NCBI GenBank assembly: GCA_013426785.1
Contig: JACDZI010000017.1
Coordinates: forward strand, 1 to 50,441
DNA from: Rhodocyclaceae bacterium
Lineage (GTDB): Bacteria; Pseudomonadota; Gammaproteobacteria; Burkholderiales; Rhodocyclaceae
Length of the DNA: 50,441 nucleotides
Reading direction: 5' to 3'
Below the pieces are notes generated by a model. That model did not search any database and was not told where the DNA came from. It was given only the letters and a program-made list of their open reading frames with translations. Made by a program: the position numbers and the translations under genes. Positions 16,979 to 26,567 of the stretch are shown one piece after another. How positions within the stretch are numbered: position 1 is the stretch's first letter; each line of letters begins with the position of its first letter.

Positions 16979-17328
16979 TTACCATCGACCATCAAGCGCC
17001 CCTGGTCTCCGCGATCGTCCTGGGTGAATTCACTCTGGAGGATTTTCGTGAGTTCGAGGAATACCTGCTAGCCGAGGGCCTCTTCGACGGTTCCTGCTCG
17101 CTGTTGTTCGATTTGCGCGAGATGGCCGGTTTCACTGTCGATCTCGCCATCGAGGAAATCAAGTTCTCGCGCATCCACGGCGGCGATTTCCGCCGCATCG
17201 CGGTCGTCACCGATAGCCAGTGGGTGGCGTGGAGCGCTTGGCTCGAACAACTGTTTGTCAGTGCCGATTTGCGCATCTTCAATAGCCTTGAGGATGCCCA
17301 GTCCTGGCTGACGCAGGAAGACGCCTGA
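16975..17328 (+). CDS. SpoIIAA-like (STAS/SEC14) protein
   Basis: A 117-residue protein resembling the SpoIIAA-like fold: alternating strands and helices, with LLFDLREMAGFTV in the middle and FRRIAVVTDSQWVAWSAWLEQLF near the end, then FNSLEDAQSWL, the usual closing helix of this family. Such proteins are thought to bind lipids or partner proteins; no enzyme motif is present. The start at 16975 overlaps the Rieske stop (ATGA), and its own stop overlaps the ATG of the sulfurtransferase gene, so all three are translationally coupled. Role in the cluster is unknown. Confidence 0.72.
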   Translation: MITIDHQAPLVSAIVLGEFTLEDFREFEEYLLAEGLFDGSCSLLFDLREMAGFTVDLAIEEIKFSRIHGGDFRRIAVVTDSQWVAWSAWLEQLFVSADLRIFNSLEDAQSWLTQEDA

Positions 17329-18182
17329 TGGCCGATCGCCTGGTCAGCGCCGAAACACTGGCTGCCCACGTTGATGATCCGGCCTGGCGCGTCTTCGACT
17401 GCCGCCACGACCTGAAAAATACCGCCTACGGCGAGCAGGCCTATGCCAAGGGCCACATCCCCGGCGCCCTGTTCCTGCACCTCGACCGCGACCTGTCGGG
17501 GCCCATGACCGGCAGCAACGGTCGCCACCCCTTGCCTGACATTGAGTGCTTCGCGGCGCTGATGTCGGCCTGCGGGGTTGGCCCCGACACCCAGGTGGTC
17601 GCCTACGACAACGAGGGCAGTGTTTTCGCCGCCCGCCTGTGGTGGATGCTGCGCTGGCTCGGTCACGACAATGTGGCCGTGCTCGACGGCGGCTTGCCCG
17701 GCTGGCGGCGCGCCAAGCTGCCGCTCGAAACCGACGTCCGCTCGGTGCAGCCGGCACAGTTTCTTCCCCGCCCACGCGACATCAAGGTCGATGCCACCTA
17801 TGTGCTGGCACACCTGCGTAGTCCAGACATGCTGCTGATCGATGCGCGCAGCGAGGATCGCTATGCTGGCGAGAACGAAACCCTTGATCCGGTCGGCGGC
17901 CATATTCCCGGCGCGCGCAATCGCTTCTTTGGCGAAAACCTCGACGATGCCGGTTGCTTCTTCAAGCCGGTCGAAGCGCTGCACGCTGAGTTTGCCGACC
18001 TGCTTGACGGCCGCGATCCGCGCAGCGTCGTCCAGCAGTGCGGCTCGGGCGTGACCGCCTGCCACAACCAGCTGGCGATGGAGATTGCCGGACTGACTGG
18101 TTCCCGGATCTACCCCGGTTCATGGAGCGAGTGGTGCAGCGATCCGTCGCGGCCCGTTGCGACCGGGGATCAGCCGGGATAG
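17328..18182 (+). CDS. sseA: 3-mercaptopyruvate sulfurtransferase
   Basis: A two-domain rhodanese of 284 residues. The C-terminal domain carries the persulfide-forming cysteine in CGSGVTA (Cys238); this loop, with Ser rather than charged residues after CG, marks mercaptopyruvate sulfurtransferases rather than thiosulfate rhodaneses. The N-terminal domain has the family blocks FDCRHDL and YDNEGSVFAARLWWMLRWLGH but no catalytic Cys. No signal peptide is seen, so it is cytoplasmic. The gene is coupled to the STAS-like gene and converges with queG, overlapping it by 13 bp at the 3' end. A link to the Sox system is not implied by position alone. Confidence 0.9.
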   Translation: MADRLVSAETLAAHVDDPAWRVFDCRHDLKNTAYGEQAYAKGHIPGALFLHLDRDLSGPMTGSNGRHPLPDIECFAALMSACGVGPDTQVVAYDNEGSVFAARLWWMLRWLGHDNVAVLDGGLPGWRRAKLPLETDVRSVQPAQFLPRPRDIKVDATYVLAHLRSPDMLLIDARSEDRYAGENETLDPVGGHIPGARNRFFGENLDDAGCFFKPVEALHAEFADLLDGRDPRSVVQQCGSGVTACHNQLAMEIAGLTGSRIYPGSWSEWCSDPSRPVATGDQPG

Positions 18183-19207
18183 CGGACGAGCGCCCAGGCC
18201 ACGTGCTCGCGCACCAGCGCCGAGGGGTGATCCAGCCGGGTCAGTAATGCCGCCCACGCCTGCCGGTTAGGTGAGGCATTACCCAGCGCCACGGCGATAT
18301 TGCGCAGCCAGCGCTCATGGCCGATACGGCGAATCGGCGAGCCGGCCAACCGGTCGTTGAAATCCGTTTCCGTCCAGGCGAACAACTCCACCAGCGTTGT
18401 GCGGTCGAGACCATGACGCGGCAGGAAATCCGCTTCCCGCGTTCTCGAGGCGAAGCGGTTCCATGGACAGACCATTTGGCAATCGTCGCAGCCGTAGATG
18501 CGATTGCCAAGCAGCGGCCGCAATTCTTCCGGGATGCTGCCCTTGAGTTCGATGGTCAGGTAGGAGATGCAGCGCCGCCCATCGAGCCGATACGGTGCGA
18601 CGAAAGCACCGGTCGGGCAGGTGTCGAGGCAGGCGGTGCAGCTGCCGCAATGTGGATTGACCGGCGTATCCGGGGGCAGCGGCAGCGCCACGTAGATCTC
18701 GCCGAGAAAGAACCATGAGCCGGTTTGGGACAGGAGCAGGGTGTGCTTGCCGCGCCAGCCGAGCCCGGCACGTTCGGCCAGCGCCACCTCCATCACCGGT
18801 GCGGAGTCGGTGAAAGTGCGGTAGCCGAAGGGGCCGATTGACTGTTCGATGCGCTCGGCGAGCTTCTGCAGGCGGGTGCGTAGCAGCTTGTGGTAATCGC
18901 GGCCCAGGGCGTAGCGGGAAATCTCGGCGTGCAAAAGGTCGGTGCCGGCGGGACGGCAATCGCCGGGCAAGTAATCCAGGCGGCAACTGATCACCGCCTG
19001 CGTGCCGTGCACCAGTTCGGTTGGGCGAGTCCGTTTGGTGCCGTGGGCGGCCATATAATCCATTTCGCCGTGGCAGCCGGCGGTAAGCCAATCGAGCAGG
19101 TCTCGTTCCGAATCGCCGAGATCAATGCTCGCAATGCCCACGGCGGTGAAACCGAGTTCCTCACCCCAGCCGCGAATACTTTCCTTTAAGGCCACCCAGT
19201 CTTGCAT
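18170..19207 (-). CDS. queG: Epoxyqueuosine reductase
   Basis: QueG reduces epoxyqueuosine to queuosine in tRNA, using cobalamin and two [4Fe-4S] clusters. The 345-residue reading starts at the ATG at 19207. The iron-sulfur cysteines are in HCGSCTACLDTCPTGA and GCDDCQMVCPWN, and the cobalamin/active-site region includes SRYALGRDYHK and FTDSAPVMEVALAERAG. The C-terminal HEAT-like tail is complete. The ATG is immediately adjacent to the divergent TTG of tsaE, so their translation starts touch and each promoter must lie inside the other gene. A dispersed-repeat copy lies in the coding region (18933-18956), where the protein reads GDCRPAGTDLL. Confidence 0.95.
   Translation of the reverse strand: MQDWVALKESIRGWGEELGFTAVGIASIDLGDSERDLLDWLTAGCHGEMDYMAAHGTKRTRPTELVHGTQAVISCRLDYLPGDCRPAGTDLLHAEISRYALGRDYHKLLRTRLQKLAERIEQSIGPFGYRTFTDSAPVMEVALAERAGLGWRGKHTLLLSQTGSWFFLGEIYVALPLPPDTPVNPHCGSCTACLDTCPTGAFVAPYRLDGRRCISYLTIELKGSIPEELRPLLGNRIYGCDDCQMVCPWNRFASRTREADFLPRHGLDRTTLVELFAWTETDFNDRLAGSPIRRIGHERWLRNIAVALGNASPNRQAWAALLTRLDHPSALVREHVAWALVRYPG
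18933..18956 (+). repeat. Dispersed 23 bp repeat, copy 5, inside queG
   Basis: AAAAG followed by GTCGGTGCCGGCGGGACGG, 17/19 to consensus, on the strand opposite to queG. Like the tsaE copy it has one extra G after the A tract. The encoded QueG stretch lies in a variable loop ahead of SRYALGRDYHK. Confidence 0.75.
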
Positions 19208-19726
19208 CCTGCCGATGATACCCGCCGTGAATATGCCTTGCCGGACGAAACGGCGACGCGCGCGCTGGGTGTGGCTCTCGCTCAAGTGCTGAATTCCCCG
19301 GCCGTGATTTACCTTGAGGGTGACCTCGGCGCGGGCAAAACCACCCTGGTGCGCGGGCTGTTGCAAAAGGTCGGCGTTGGCGGGACGGTGAGAAGCCCTA
19401 CCTACACACTGGTTGAACCTTATGTAGTTTCTGGATTAAACTTATATCACTTTGATTTTTATAGATTCAATATCCCTGGAGAATTTCTCGATGCAGGACT
19501 GGAAGATACTTTCGCCGAGCCGGGAATCTGCCTGGTCGAGTGGCCCGACCGGGCGCAGCCCTATGTGCCACCCGCCGACCTGCGGGTACGACTGGAACAT
19601 GCCGGCCATGCCCGCCGTGCCTGCCTCGAAGCCAGTAGCCCACGGGGGCAGGCGTGGTTGAACGCACTGCCGCCAAGCTTGGGTGGTCGCGCCGCGATGT
19701 CCTGCGCGCCACTTGCGCCGGCCTGA
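19202..19726 (+). CDS. tsaE: tRNA threonylcarbamoyladenosine ATPase TsaE
   Basis: TsaE, the ATPase that recycles the TsaBD complex in t6A37 tRNA modification. Walker A is GDLGAGKTTLVRG; the family block SPTYTLVEPY follows, then NLYHFDFYRF and CLVEWPDR. At 174 residues it is a little longer than usual at the C-terminus, where it runs 73 bp into the amidase gene. No ATG fits: TTG at 19202, adjacent to the queG start, gives MHPADDTRREYALPDETATR; TTG at 19238 is the alternative. A dispersed-repeat copy encodes QKVGVGGTV between Walker A and SPTYTL, a stretch with the same length as in relatives. The short AT-rich piece near 19420-19480 stands out from the GC-rich surroundings. Confidence 0.93.
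   Translation: MHPADDTRREYALPDETATRALGVALAQVLNSPAVIYLEGDLGAGKTTLVRGLLQKVGVGGTVRSPTYTLVEPYVVSGLNLYHFDFYRFNIPGEFLDAGLEDTFAEPGICLVEWPDRAQPYVPPADLRVRLEHAGHARRACLEASSPRGQAWLNALPPSLGGRAAMSCAPLAPA
19365..19388 (+). repeat. Dispersed 23 bp repeat, copy 6, inside tsaE
   Basis: AAAAG followed by GTCGGCGTTGGCGGGACGG, 18/19 to consensus, in sense with tsaE and read as QKVGVGGT. It overlaps a conserved-length loop just ahead of SPTYTL. Confidence 0.8.
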
Positions 19727-20925
19727 CCCTGCTGGTCACGCCTCTGGCCCGGGCCGGGGCAGCACCAAACCTGATGGCCGTGCGTGTCTGGCCGGCTGCC
19801 GATTACACGCGCATTACCCTCGAATATGATCAGACGTTGAAGTTTTCACACCTGATGCTGAAGGAGCCCGACCGGTTGGTGGTCGATCTGGAGGGCGTGG
19901 AATTCAACTCGGTGCTGCAAAGCCTGCCTGACAAGATCAATGCAGCCGACCCGCAAATTCGCCTGATCCGCGCCGGGCGCTTCAAGCCGGGCGTGGTGCG
20001 CATCGTCATCGACCTCAAGGGCGAGGTCACGCCACAGGTATTCAGCCTTGCTCCCGTCGGCAGCTACGGCCACCGCCTGGTGCTGGATCTCTACCCGGAC
20101 AATCCGCCCGATCCGCTACTGGCGCTGATCGAGCGCCATGGTCAGTTGCAGCAAAACGACGTACTTGGGCGCAAACCGGCGGCGGGCGACATCGCCCGCC
20201 TCGTGACCGTGGCGATCGATCCTGGTCATGGCGGGGAGGACCCCGGCGCGGTCGGGCATGGTGGCAGCCTGGAAAAGGATGTCACGCTCGCCATCGCCCG
20301 GCGCCTCAAGGCACGCATCGATGCCACGCCCAACATGCGTGCGGTGCTGACGCGCGACGGCGATTACTTCATTCCGCTACAGCAGCGCGTGGCCAAGGCC
20401 CGCCGCGTCCAGGCCGATCTGTTCGTGTCGGTGCATGCCGATGCCTTCGTCAAGCCGACCGCGCGTGGCTCCTCGGTGTTCGTGTTGTCCGAGAACGGCG
20501 CCTCCTCGACGGCGGCGCGCTGGCTGGCCAGCAAAGAAAACGCCGCCGACTTGATCGGCGGCGTAAACCTCGGCGTCAAGGATCCGCACCTGGCGCGCAC
20601 GCTGCTTGACCTGTCGCAGACGGCGACCCTCAACGACAGCCTCAAGCTCGCCCGCGCCGTGCTCGGCGAGATCGGCGACATCAACGACCTGCACAAGGGC
20701 CATGTCGAGCAGGCCGGTTTTGCCGTGCTGAAGGCGCCCGACATTCCCTCCATCTTGGTCGAGACGGCCTTCATCTCCAATCCCGAGGAAGAAAAGCGCC
20801 TGACCGACGAGCGCTATCAGGATAGGATGGCCGATGCCCTGCTGGGGGGAATGCGCCGCTATTTTGCCCAGAACCCGCCGCTGGGCAAATCCAAGATGGC
20901 TGAGCTATCGCCCCGGTTTCGCTAG
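19654..20925 (+). CDS. amiC: N-acetylmuramoyl-L-alanine amidase with AMIN domain
   Basis: A periplasmic zinc amidase that cleaves septal peptidoglycan during cell separation. The 423-residue product has a Tat-type signal (SRRDVLRATCAGLTLLV), an AMIN targeting domain (about residues 40-155, with ADYTRITLEYDQTLKFS), and an Amidase_3 domain with VAIDPGHGGEDPGAVG, the zinc His in LFVSVHADAF and the catalytic Glu in ILVETAFISNPEE. The insertion around SSTAARWLASKENAADLIGG is the regulatory helix seen in EnvC/NlpD-activated amidases. It starts with GTG inside the last 73 bp of tsaE; this tsaE-amiC coupling is common. A partner such as EnvC is not in this window unless the M23 protein at 41.4 kb serves. 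Confidence 0.93.
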   Translation: MVERTAAKLGWSRRDVLRATCAGLTLLVTPLARAGAAPNLMAVRVWPAADYTRITLEYDQTLKFSHLMLKEPDRLVVDLEGVEFNSVLQSLPDKINAADPQIRLIRAGRFKPGVVRIVIDLKGEVTPQVFSLAPVGSYGHRLVLDLYPDNPPDPLLALIERHGQLQQNDVLGRKPAAGDIARLVTVAIDPGHGGEDPGAVGHGGSLEKDVTLAIARRLKARIDATPNMRAVLTRDGDYFIPLQQRVAKARRVQADLFVSVHADAFVKPTARGSSVFVLSENGASSTAARWLASKENAADLIGGVNLGVKDPHLARTLLDLSQTATLNDSLKLARAVLGEIGDINDLHKGHVEQAGFAVLKAPDIPSILVETAFISNPEEEKRLTDERYQDRMADALLGGMRRYFAQNPPLGKSKMAELSPRFR

Positions 20926-20978
20926 CCCCGGCTGATACAATTTGCCGCTTTCCCGCCGGGAATCCATTTCCTTCCGCA

Positions 20979-21917
20979 ATGCATCTGTTCCGCACCATTC
21001 CAACGCAAGCGAGTGCATCGCGGGTGCTGGCCATCGGCAATTTCGATGGCGTTCACCTCGGCCACCGTGCTCTGCTCGAACGTCTGGTTACTACCGCCCG
21101 CCAGCAGGGTTTTCCGTCGGCGGTGATGACCTTCGAGCCGCATCCGCGCGAGCTGTTCACGCCCGAGCAGGCACCTGCCCGCCTCACCAGCCTGCGCGAA
21201 AAGCTGGCCCTGCTGGAAGCCTGCGGCATCTCGGAGGTGTATCTGCTGCATTTCAGCCGCAAGCTGGCCGGCTTGACCGCGCAGGATTTCATCGAGCGCG
21301 TGCTGGTGGGTGGCTTGGCGGTGCGCCACCTGATCATCGGCGACGACTTCCGTTTCGGCCAGGGGCGGGCCGGCGACTTCGCCCTGCTGCAATCGGCTGG
21401 CCAGACGCATGGCTTCGGGGTCGAGGCGATGCATACCATCGAGGTGGCTGGCGAGCGGATCTCCAGTTCCGCCGTGCGCGATGCGCTGGGTAGCGGTGAC
21501 CTCGAACATGCGGCGCGTCTGCTGGGTCGTCCCTACAGCATCGCTGGCCGGGTGGTGCATGGCGACAAGATAGGTCGCCAGCTCGGCTTCCCGACCGCCA
21601 ACATCCAACTCAAGCGCAAGCGGGTGGCCCTTACCGGTGTTTTCGCGGCGACGGTATCTGGTCTTGACAAGCGCTTCCTGCCCGGCGCGGCCAGCCTCGG
21701 CGTACGTCCTACGCTGGGAGAAGGGCTGCGGCCCGTGCTCGAAGTGCATCTGTTCGACTTCGATCGGGACATCTACGGCGCGCACGTCACCGTGCATTTG
21801 CTGCACAAGCTGCGCGACGAGGCGAAATACGATTCCCATGCGGCACTGGCGGCGCAGATCGCCCGCGACGTGCAAGCAACCCAGGATTACTTTGCAGGCA
21901 ATCAGATTGGTAAATGA
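20979..21917 (+). CDS. ribF: Bifunctional riboflavin kinase / FAD synthetase
   Basis: RibF makes FMN and then FAD. At 312 residues it has the standard two domains: an N-terminal nucleotidyltransferase ([17 protein letters not shown], with the HxGH-like motif, and [16 protein letters not shown]) and a C-terminal kinase ([20 protein letters not shown], then a Gly-rich block around PTLGEG and [12 protein letters not shown]). It is the first gene of ribF-ileS-lspA-fkpB-ispH, an order known from E. coli; ileS starts 1 bp after its stop. Confidence 0.96.
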   Translation: MHLFRTIPTQASASRVLAIGNFDGVHLGHRALLERLVTTARQQGFPSAVMTFEPHPRELFTPEQAPARLTSLREKLALLEACGISEVYLLHFSRKLAGLTAQDFIERVLVGGLAVRHLIIGDDFRFGQGRAGDFALLQSAGQTHGFGVEAMHTIEVAGERISSSAVRDALGSGDLEHAARLLGRPYSIAGRVVHGDKIGRQLGFPTANIQLKRKRVALTGVFAATVSGLDKRFLPGAASLGVRPTLGEGLRPVLEVHLFDFDRDIYGAHVTVHLLHKLRDEAKYDSHAALAAQIARDVQATQDYFAGNQIGK

Positions 21918-21918
21918 G

Positions 21919-24729
21919 ATGGCTGACTACCGCAAGACATTGAACATGCCCGACACCCCCTTCCCGATGCGCGGCGACCTTGCCAAGCGCGAGCCGGGCT
22001 GGGTGAAGGACTGGCAGGAAAAACGGCTCTACCAGCAGATCCGTGCAGTATCGCAAGGCCGGCCGCGTTTCGTGTTGCACGACGGGCCACCCTACGCCAA
22101 CGGCGACATCCACATCGGCCACGCCGTGAACAAGATCCTCAAGGACATCATCGTCCGTGCCAAGACGCTGGCCGGTTTCGATGCACCCTACATTCCCGGC
22201 TGGGACTGCCACGGCCTGCCGATCGAGCACCAGATCGAGAAAACGCACGGCAAGCACCTCGAAGGTAATCAGGCGCGGACGCTGTGTCGCAGCTATGCCG
22301 AGGAACAAGTCGAGCGGCAGAAGAAGGATTTCATCCGCCTCGGCGTACTCGGCGACTGGGACAACCCCTACAAGACGATGGAGTTCTGGACCGAGGCCGA
22401 CGAGATCCGCGCGCTCGGCGAGATGTACCGCAAGGGCTATCTGTTCAAGGGCCTCAAGCCTGTCAACTGGTGCTTCGACTGCGGTTCGGCGCTGGCCGAA
22501 GCCGAAGTCGAGTACGCTGACAGGAAGAGCCCGGCCATCGACGTCGCCTTCCCGCTGGCTGCCGCCGAGCGTGGCCGCCTGGGGAGCGCTTTCGATGTCG
22601 CCGCGTTGCCGGACAAGACGGTTTTTGCGGTGATCTGGACCACCACGCCGTGGACCCTTCCCGGCAACCAGGCGCTCAACATCCATTCCGAGTTCGTCTA
22701 TGAACTGGTCGATACGCCGAAAGGGCTGCTGATCCTCGCCGCCGAGCTGAGGACCAGCGCGCTGGAACGCTACGGGCTGGAAGGCAAGGTGCTCGGCGCC
22801 TGCCGTGGCATCGCGCTGGATCGGATGCAGTTTCGCCACCCGTTCTATGACCGCGCCGCGACGGTGTTCCTCGGCGACTACGTGACGCTCGATACCGGCA
22901 CGGGCATCGTACACAGCGCGCCCGCCTACGGCATGGAAGACTTTGATTCCTGCAAGCGTGCCGGCATGAAGAACGACGAGATCCTGACCCCCGTGCAGGG
23001 CGATGGCCGCTTCGCCGACAGCCTGCCGTTCTTCGGTGGCCAGCACATATGGAAGGCCAACCCGCTGATCGTCGACAAGCTCGCCGAAGTCGGCGCCCTG
23101 CTGGCCGGCGGCGAGATCGTCCACAGCACCATGCACTGCTGGCGGCACAAGACGCCGACTATCTATCGCGCCACGACGCAGTGGTTCGTCGGCATGGACC
23201 GCCAGCCGCGCGAGGGCGAGACGCTGCGCAGCGCGGCGCTGGCCGCCATCGAGGCCACCGAGTTCTTCCCCGGCTGGGGCAAGGCGCGCCTGCACGCGAT
23301 GATCGCCAACCGGCCCGACTGGTGCGTGTCCCGACAAAGAAACTGGGGCGTGCCGATCCCCTTCTTTCTGCACCGGGAAACGGGCGAGCCGCATCCGCGC
23401 ACGCTGGAATTGCTGGAAGCCGTGGCGCAGCGCATCGAACAGGGCGGCATCGAAGCCTGGTTCGCGCTTGACGCAAAAGAACTACTTGGTGATGAAGCCG
23501 GCCAGTACGACAAGATGACGGACACGCTCGACGTCTGGTTCGACTCCGGCACCACTCACCGCAGCGTATTACGTGGCAAAAGCGGCGGCTCGCACGCCGA
23601 CGCTTGTGATTGGCCGGCCGACCTGTATCTGGAAGGCTCGGACCAGCATCGCGGCTGGTTCCACTCGTCCCTGCTCACTGGCTGCTGCATCGACGGTCGC
23701 GCGCCTTACCAGGGGTTGCTGACGCACGGCTTCGTCGTCGACGGCAAGGGCATGAAGATGTCCAAGTCGAAGGGCAATGTCGTCGCGCCGCAGCAGGTGT
23801 CGGACACGCTCGGTGCCGAGATCCTGCGCCTATGGACCGCCTCGACCGATTACTCGGGCGAACTGACCATCTCCAAGGAAATCCTCGACCGCGTGGTGGA
23901 GGTTTATCGCCGCCTGAGGAATACCCTCAAGTTCCTGCTGGCCAATACCGCCGATTTCGATGCGGCCAGCCAGATGCTGCCGGTTGGGGAGTGGCTGGAA
24001 ATCGACCGCTACGCGCTGGCGCTGACGCACGAGTTGCAGGACGACTGTGTGGCCACCTACGACCGCTACGAGTTTCACAAGGTCGTGCAGGGTTTGCAGA
24101 ACTTCTGCGCCGAGGACCTCGGCGCGTTCTACCTCGACATCCTCAAGGATCGCCTGTACACCAGCGCCGCCGATTCGCGCGCCCGCCGTTCGGCGCAAAG
24201 CGCACTGTGGCACATTGTGCAGAGCCTCACCCGCCTGATGGCGCCGATCCTCGCCTTCACTGCCGAGGAGATCATGGCGGTGCAGGGCATGGAAAGCGTT
24301 ATGCTGACGACCTGGCACACGCTGCCCGCGCTAGATGAAAAGTCGGCGCTGGCGGGACGGTGGAGTTCGATCCGTGCCGTGCGCGCCGAGGTGCTCAAAA
24401 AAATCGAGGAAGTGCGCAGCGCGGGTGGCGTCGGCTCCTCGCTGCAGGCGGAAGTGACGATTGCCGCCAGTGGAGAAACCCACGACCTGCTGGCCTCGCT
24501 GGGTGACGACCTGAAGTTCGTGCTGATTTGTTCGAAAGTTACGCTCGAAAAACTCGGTTCCGGCGACACGGCCATTACCGTTGCGCCCAGCGAGCACAAC
24601 AAATGTGCCCGTTGCTGGCACTGGCGGGACGACGTCGGCCGGCACGACCATGCCGCCGAGCATCCGGAACTATGCGGTCGCTGCACGACCAACCTGTTTG
24701 GTACCGGCGAGGCGCGCGACTTTGCCTAG
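21919..24729 (+). CDS. ileS: Isoleucyl-tRNA synthetase
   Basis: A class I tRNA synthetase of 936 residues from the ATG at 21919. The HIGH motif is in [19 protein letters not shown] in [12 protein letters not shown], and the editing domain (CP1) lies between them with the [14 protein letters not shown] block. The C-terminal zinc finger is intact ([12 protein letters not shown] ... CGRC). The frame continues upstream through ribF, but the synthetase family starts at [12 protein letters not shown] perfect dispersed-repeat core lies at about residues 807-814 (EKSALAGRW), in the variable linker before the C-terminal helical domain. The stop overlaps the TTG start of lspA. Confidence 0.97.
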   Translation: MADYRKTLNMPDTPFPMRGDLAKREPGWVKDWQEKRLYQQIRAVSQGRPRFVLHDGPPYANGDIHIGHAVNKILKDIIVRAKTLAGFDAPYIPGWDCHGLPIEHQIEKTHGKHLEGNQARTLCRSYAEEQVERQKKDFIRLGVLGDWDNPYKTMEFWTEADEIRALGEMYRKGYLFKGLKPVNWCFDCGSALAEAEVEYADRKSPAIDVAFPLAAAERGRLGSAFDVAALPDKTVFAVIWTTTPWTLPGNQALNIHSEFVYELVDTPKGLLILAAELRTSALERYGLEGKVLGACRGIALDRMQFRHPFYDRAATVFLGDYVTLDTGTGIVHSAPAYGMEDFDSCKRAGMKNDEILTPVQGDGRFADSLPFFGGQHIWKANPLIVDKLAEVGALLAGGEIVHSTMHCWRHKTPTIYRATTQWFVGMDRQPREGETLRSAALAAIEATEFFPGWGKARLHAMIANRPDWCVSRQRNWGVPIPFFLHRETGEPHPRTLELLEAVAQRIEQGGIEAWFALDAKELLGDEAGQYDKMTDTLDVWFDSGTTHRSVLRGKSGGSHADACDWPADLYLEGSDQHRGWFHSSLLTGCCIDGRAPYQGLLTHGFVVDGKGMKMSKSKGNVVAPQQVSDTLGAEILRLWTASTDYSGELTISKEILDRVVEVYRRLRNTLKFLLANTADFDAASQMLPVGEWLEIDRYALALTHELQDDCVATYDRYEFHKVVQGLQNFCAEDLGAFYLDILKDRLYTSAADSRARRSAQSALWHIVQSLTRLMAPILAFTAEEIMAVQGMESVMLTTWHTLPALDEKSALAGRWSSIRAVRAEVLKKIEEVRSAGGVGSSLQAEVTIAASGETHDLLASLGDDLKFVLICSKVTLEKLGSGDTAITVAPSEHNKCARCWHWRDDVGRHDHAAEHPELCGRCTTNLFGTGEARDFA
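24338..24360 (+). repeat. Dispersed 23 bp repeat, copy 7, inside ileS
   Basis: AAAA followed by a core identical to the consensus (19/19). It is read in ileS as EKSALAGRW, a different frame from the tsaE copy. Confidence 0.85.
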
Positions 24730-25198
24730 GCTGACGCGCTGGCTGGGCTTGGCCGGCGCGGTGATCGCGCTCGATCAGCTCAGCAAGCTGTGGGTGCTGG
24801 GCAGCTTCCGGCCCGGCGAGAGCGTGGCGGTGACGGGCTTCTTCAACCTGGTACTGGTGTTCAATCCGGGTGCGGCCTTCAGTTTCCTGTCCGACGCTGG
24901 TGGCTGGCAGAAATGGTTTTTCGTCGCGCTGGCCTTGGCGATTTCCGCCTGGCTGGTGATGATGCTGCGGCGGCATGCGGCCGAGACCCTGCTGCCGGCG
25001 GCACTCGCGCTGGTGCTGGGCGGCGCGCTGGGCAATGTCATTGACCGGCTGCGCTTTGGCGCGGTGGCTGATTTCCTCGACTTTCATGTCGCCGACTGGC
25101 ACTGGCCAGCCTTTAACGTTGCCGACTCCGCCATCACCGTTGGCGTCATCGTGCTGCTGTGGCAGCAACTCACCCACAAGGAACAGCGCAATGACTGA
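24722..25198 (+). CDS. lspA: Lipoprotein signal peptidase
   Basis: LspA (signal peptidase II) removes signal peptides from prolipoproteins in the inner membrane; SoxX here is a likely client. About 158 residues with four membrane segments. The catalytic aspartates are in [19 protein letters not shown] and FNVADSAI, and the conserved NPGAAFSFL block is present. The best start is the TTG at 24722, overlapping the last codons of ileS and giving a product beginning [11 protein letters not shown]; no ATG fits. The start of fkpB lies 8 bp inside the lspA 3' end. Confidence 0.94.
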   Translation: MPRLTRWLGLAGAVIALDQLSKLWVLGSFRPGESVAVTGFFNLVLVFNPGAAFSFLSDAGGWQKWFFVALALAISAWLVMMLRRHAAETLLPAALALVLGGALGNVIDRLRFGAVADFLDFHVADWHWPAFNVADSAITVGVIVLLWQQLTHKEQRND

Positions 25199-25634
25199 CC
25201 GTGTCCGGCTCGATAGCCTGGTTACCCTCCATTACCGTGTTGCCACGGCCGACGATATCGAGGTCATCGCCACCTTTGGCAGCACGCCGGCCACCCTGCA
25301 ACTGGGCAGCGGCGAACTGGCTCCCCCGCTTGAAGCCTGCCTCGACGGCCTGCCGGTGGGGGAGCGCCATGTTTTCCTGCTCGACCCGGAGCAGGCCTTC
25401 GGCCCGCATAATCCAGACCTGATGCAGCGCCTTCCCCGCAGCGAACTACCGAACGGCGGCGAGGGCATCGGTGTGCTTACCCTGATCGAATTCGCCGTTC
25501 CCGGTGCACCGGGCGGCCCCAAGTTTACCGGACTGGTGCGCGAACTGGATGAGGACAGTGCCTTGGTCGACTTCAACCATCCGCTCGCCGGCAAGTCGAT
25601 CCGTTTCGAAGTCGAAGTGATAGGAGTGCTCTGA
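25191..25634 (+). CDS. fkpB: FKBP-type peptidyl-prolyl isomerase (SlpA/FkpB)
   Basis: A 147-residue SlpA-type prolyl isomerase and chaperone. The family pattern is clear: VTLHYRVAT, then [23 protein letters not shown], then [24 protein letters not shown] (the insert-in-flap start), and [21 protein letters not shown] at the end. It is cytoplasmic. It overlaps lspA by 8 bp and ispH by 1 bp in the conserved ileS-lspA-fkpB-ispH operon. Confidence 0.94.
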   Translation: MTDRVRLDSLVTLHYRVATADDIEVIATFGSTPATLQLGSGELAPPLEACLDGLPVGERHVFLLDPEQAFGPHNPDLMQRLPRSELPNGGEGIGVLTLIEFAVPGAPGGPKFTGLVRELDEDSALVDFNHPLAGKSIRFEVEVIGVL

Positions 25635-26560
25635 TGGACATCCTGCTTGCCAATCCCCGCGGTTTCTGCGCTGGCGTCGAACGCGCTATCGCCATCGTCG
25701 AACGCGCCCTGGAAAAGTACGGTGCGCCGATCTATGTGCGCCACGAAGTGGTGCACAACCGTTTCGTCGTCGACAGCCTGAAGGCCAAGGGTGCATTGTT
25801 CATCGAAGAACTCGACGAGGTGCCGGATGGGGCGACGCTGATCTTCAGCGCCCATGGCGTGCCGAAGAGCGTGCGCGAGGAAGCCGACCGGCGTGGCCTC
25901 AAAGTATTCGATGCCACCTGCCCGCTGGTGACCAAGGTGCATCTCGAAGTGGAGCGCCATCGCCGTCAGGGGCGTGAAGTGATCATGATCGGACACAAGG
26001 GCCATCCGGAGGTCGAGGGCACGATGGGTCAATGGGAGAGCGGCATGCATCTGGTCGAGAGCGTCGGAGATGTCGCGCAGCTAACAGTTAATTCCGGTGG
26101 GATGGTCCCTGCGCTCGCCTACGTGACGCAGACCACCCTGTCGATGGATGATGCTGCCGCCATCGTATTGGCGCTCAGAAAGCGCTTCCCGAATATCGTC
26201 GGGCCGAAGAAGGACGATATCTGCTATGCGACGCAGAACCGGCAGGATGCCGTGCGCGAAATCACCAAATTATCCGAAGTCGTCCTGGTGGTCGGTTCTC
26301 CAACCAGTTCCAATTCCAATCGCTTGCGTGAAACCGCAGCGAGCCGCGGCTTGCCTGCCTATCTGATCGATGGTCCGGAGGAGATTGATCCGGCTTGGCT
26401 GGAGGGGAAGTATCGGGTTGGCGTGACGGCCGGTGCCTCGGCCCCGGAGATTCTGGTCGAGCAGGTGATAGATCGTCTTCGACAGTTAGGCGCCGATAAT
26501 GTGGAAAAGGTCTCAGGTGTCGAGGAAAACATCGTCTTTGCCATGCCGCGCTTCGATTGA
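25634..26560 (+). CDS. ispH: 4-hydroxy-3-methylbut-2-enyl diphosphate reductase
   Basis: IspH, the last MEP-pathway enzyme, reduces HMBPP to IPP and DMAPP using an iron-sulfur cluster. The 308-residue product has the three conserved cysteines: [13 protein letters not shown] (about residue 13), DATCPLVTK (about residue 97) and [11 protein letters not shown] (about residue 197), plus the catalytic Glu in [10 protein letters not shown] and the His residues in VRHEVVHN and [11 protein letters not shown]. The ATG overlaps the fkpB stop. It converges with the TonB-like gene, whose stop is 8 bp away. Confidence 0.97.
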   Translation: MDILLANPRGFCAGVERAIAIVERALEKYGAPIYVRHEVVHNRFVVDSLKAKGALFIEELDEVPDGATLIFSAHGVPKSVREEADRRGLKVFDATCPLVTKVHLEVERHRRQGREVIMIGHKGHPEVEGTMGQWESGMHLVESVGDVAQLTVNSGGMVPALAYVTQTTLSMDDAAAIVLALRKRFPNIVGPKKDDICYATQNRQDAVREITKLSEVVLVVGSPTSSNSNRLRETAASRGLPAYLIDGPEEIDPAWLEGKYRVGVTAGASAPEILVEQVIDRLRQLGADNVEKVSGVEENIVFAMPRFD

Positions 26561-26567
26561 GGTTCCA

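Noticed and set aside
22622-22682. Insertion sequences or transposase genes
   Set aside because: No transposase frame or IS-type terminal repeats were recognised anywhere in the window; the recombinase at 46995 is a tyrosine-type enzyme.
24622-24644. A further repeat-like stretch in ileS (CTGGCGGGACGACG)
   Set aside because: It encodes the conserved zinc-finger residues [12 protein letters not shown], so amino-acid constraint explains it, and the A tract and GTCGGC end are missing.
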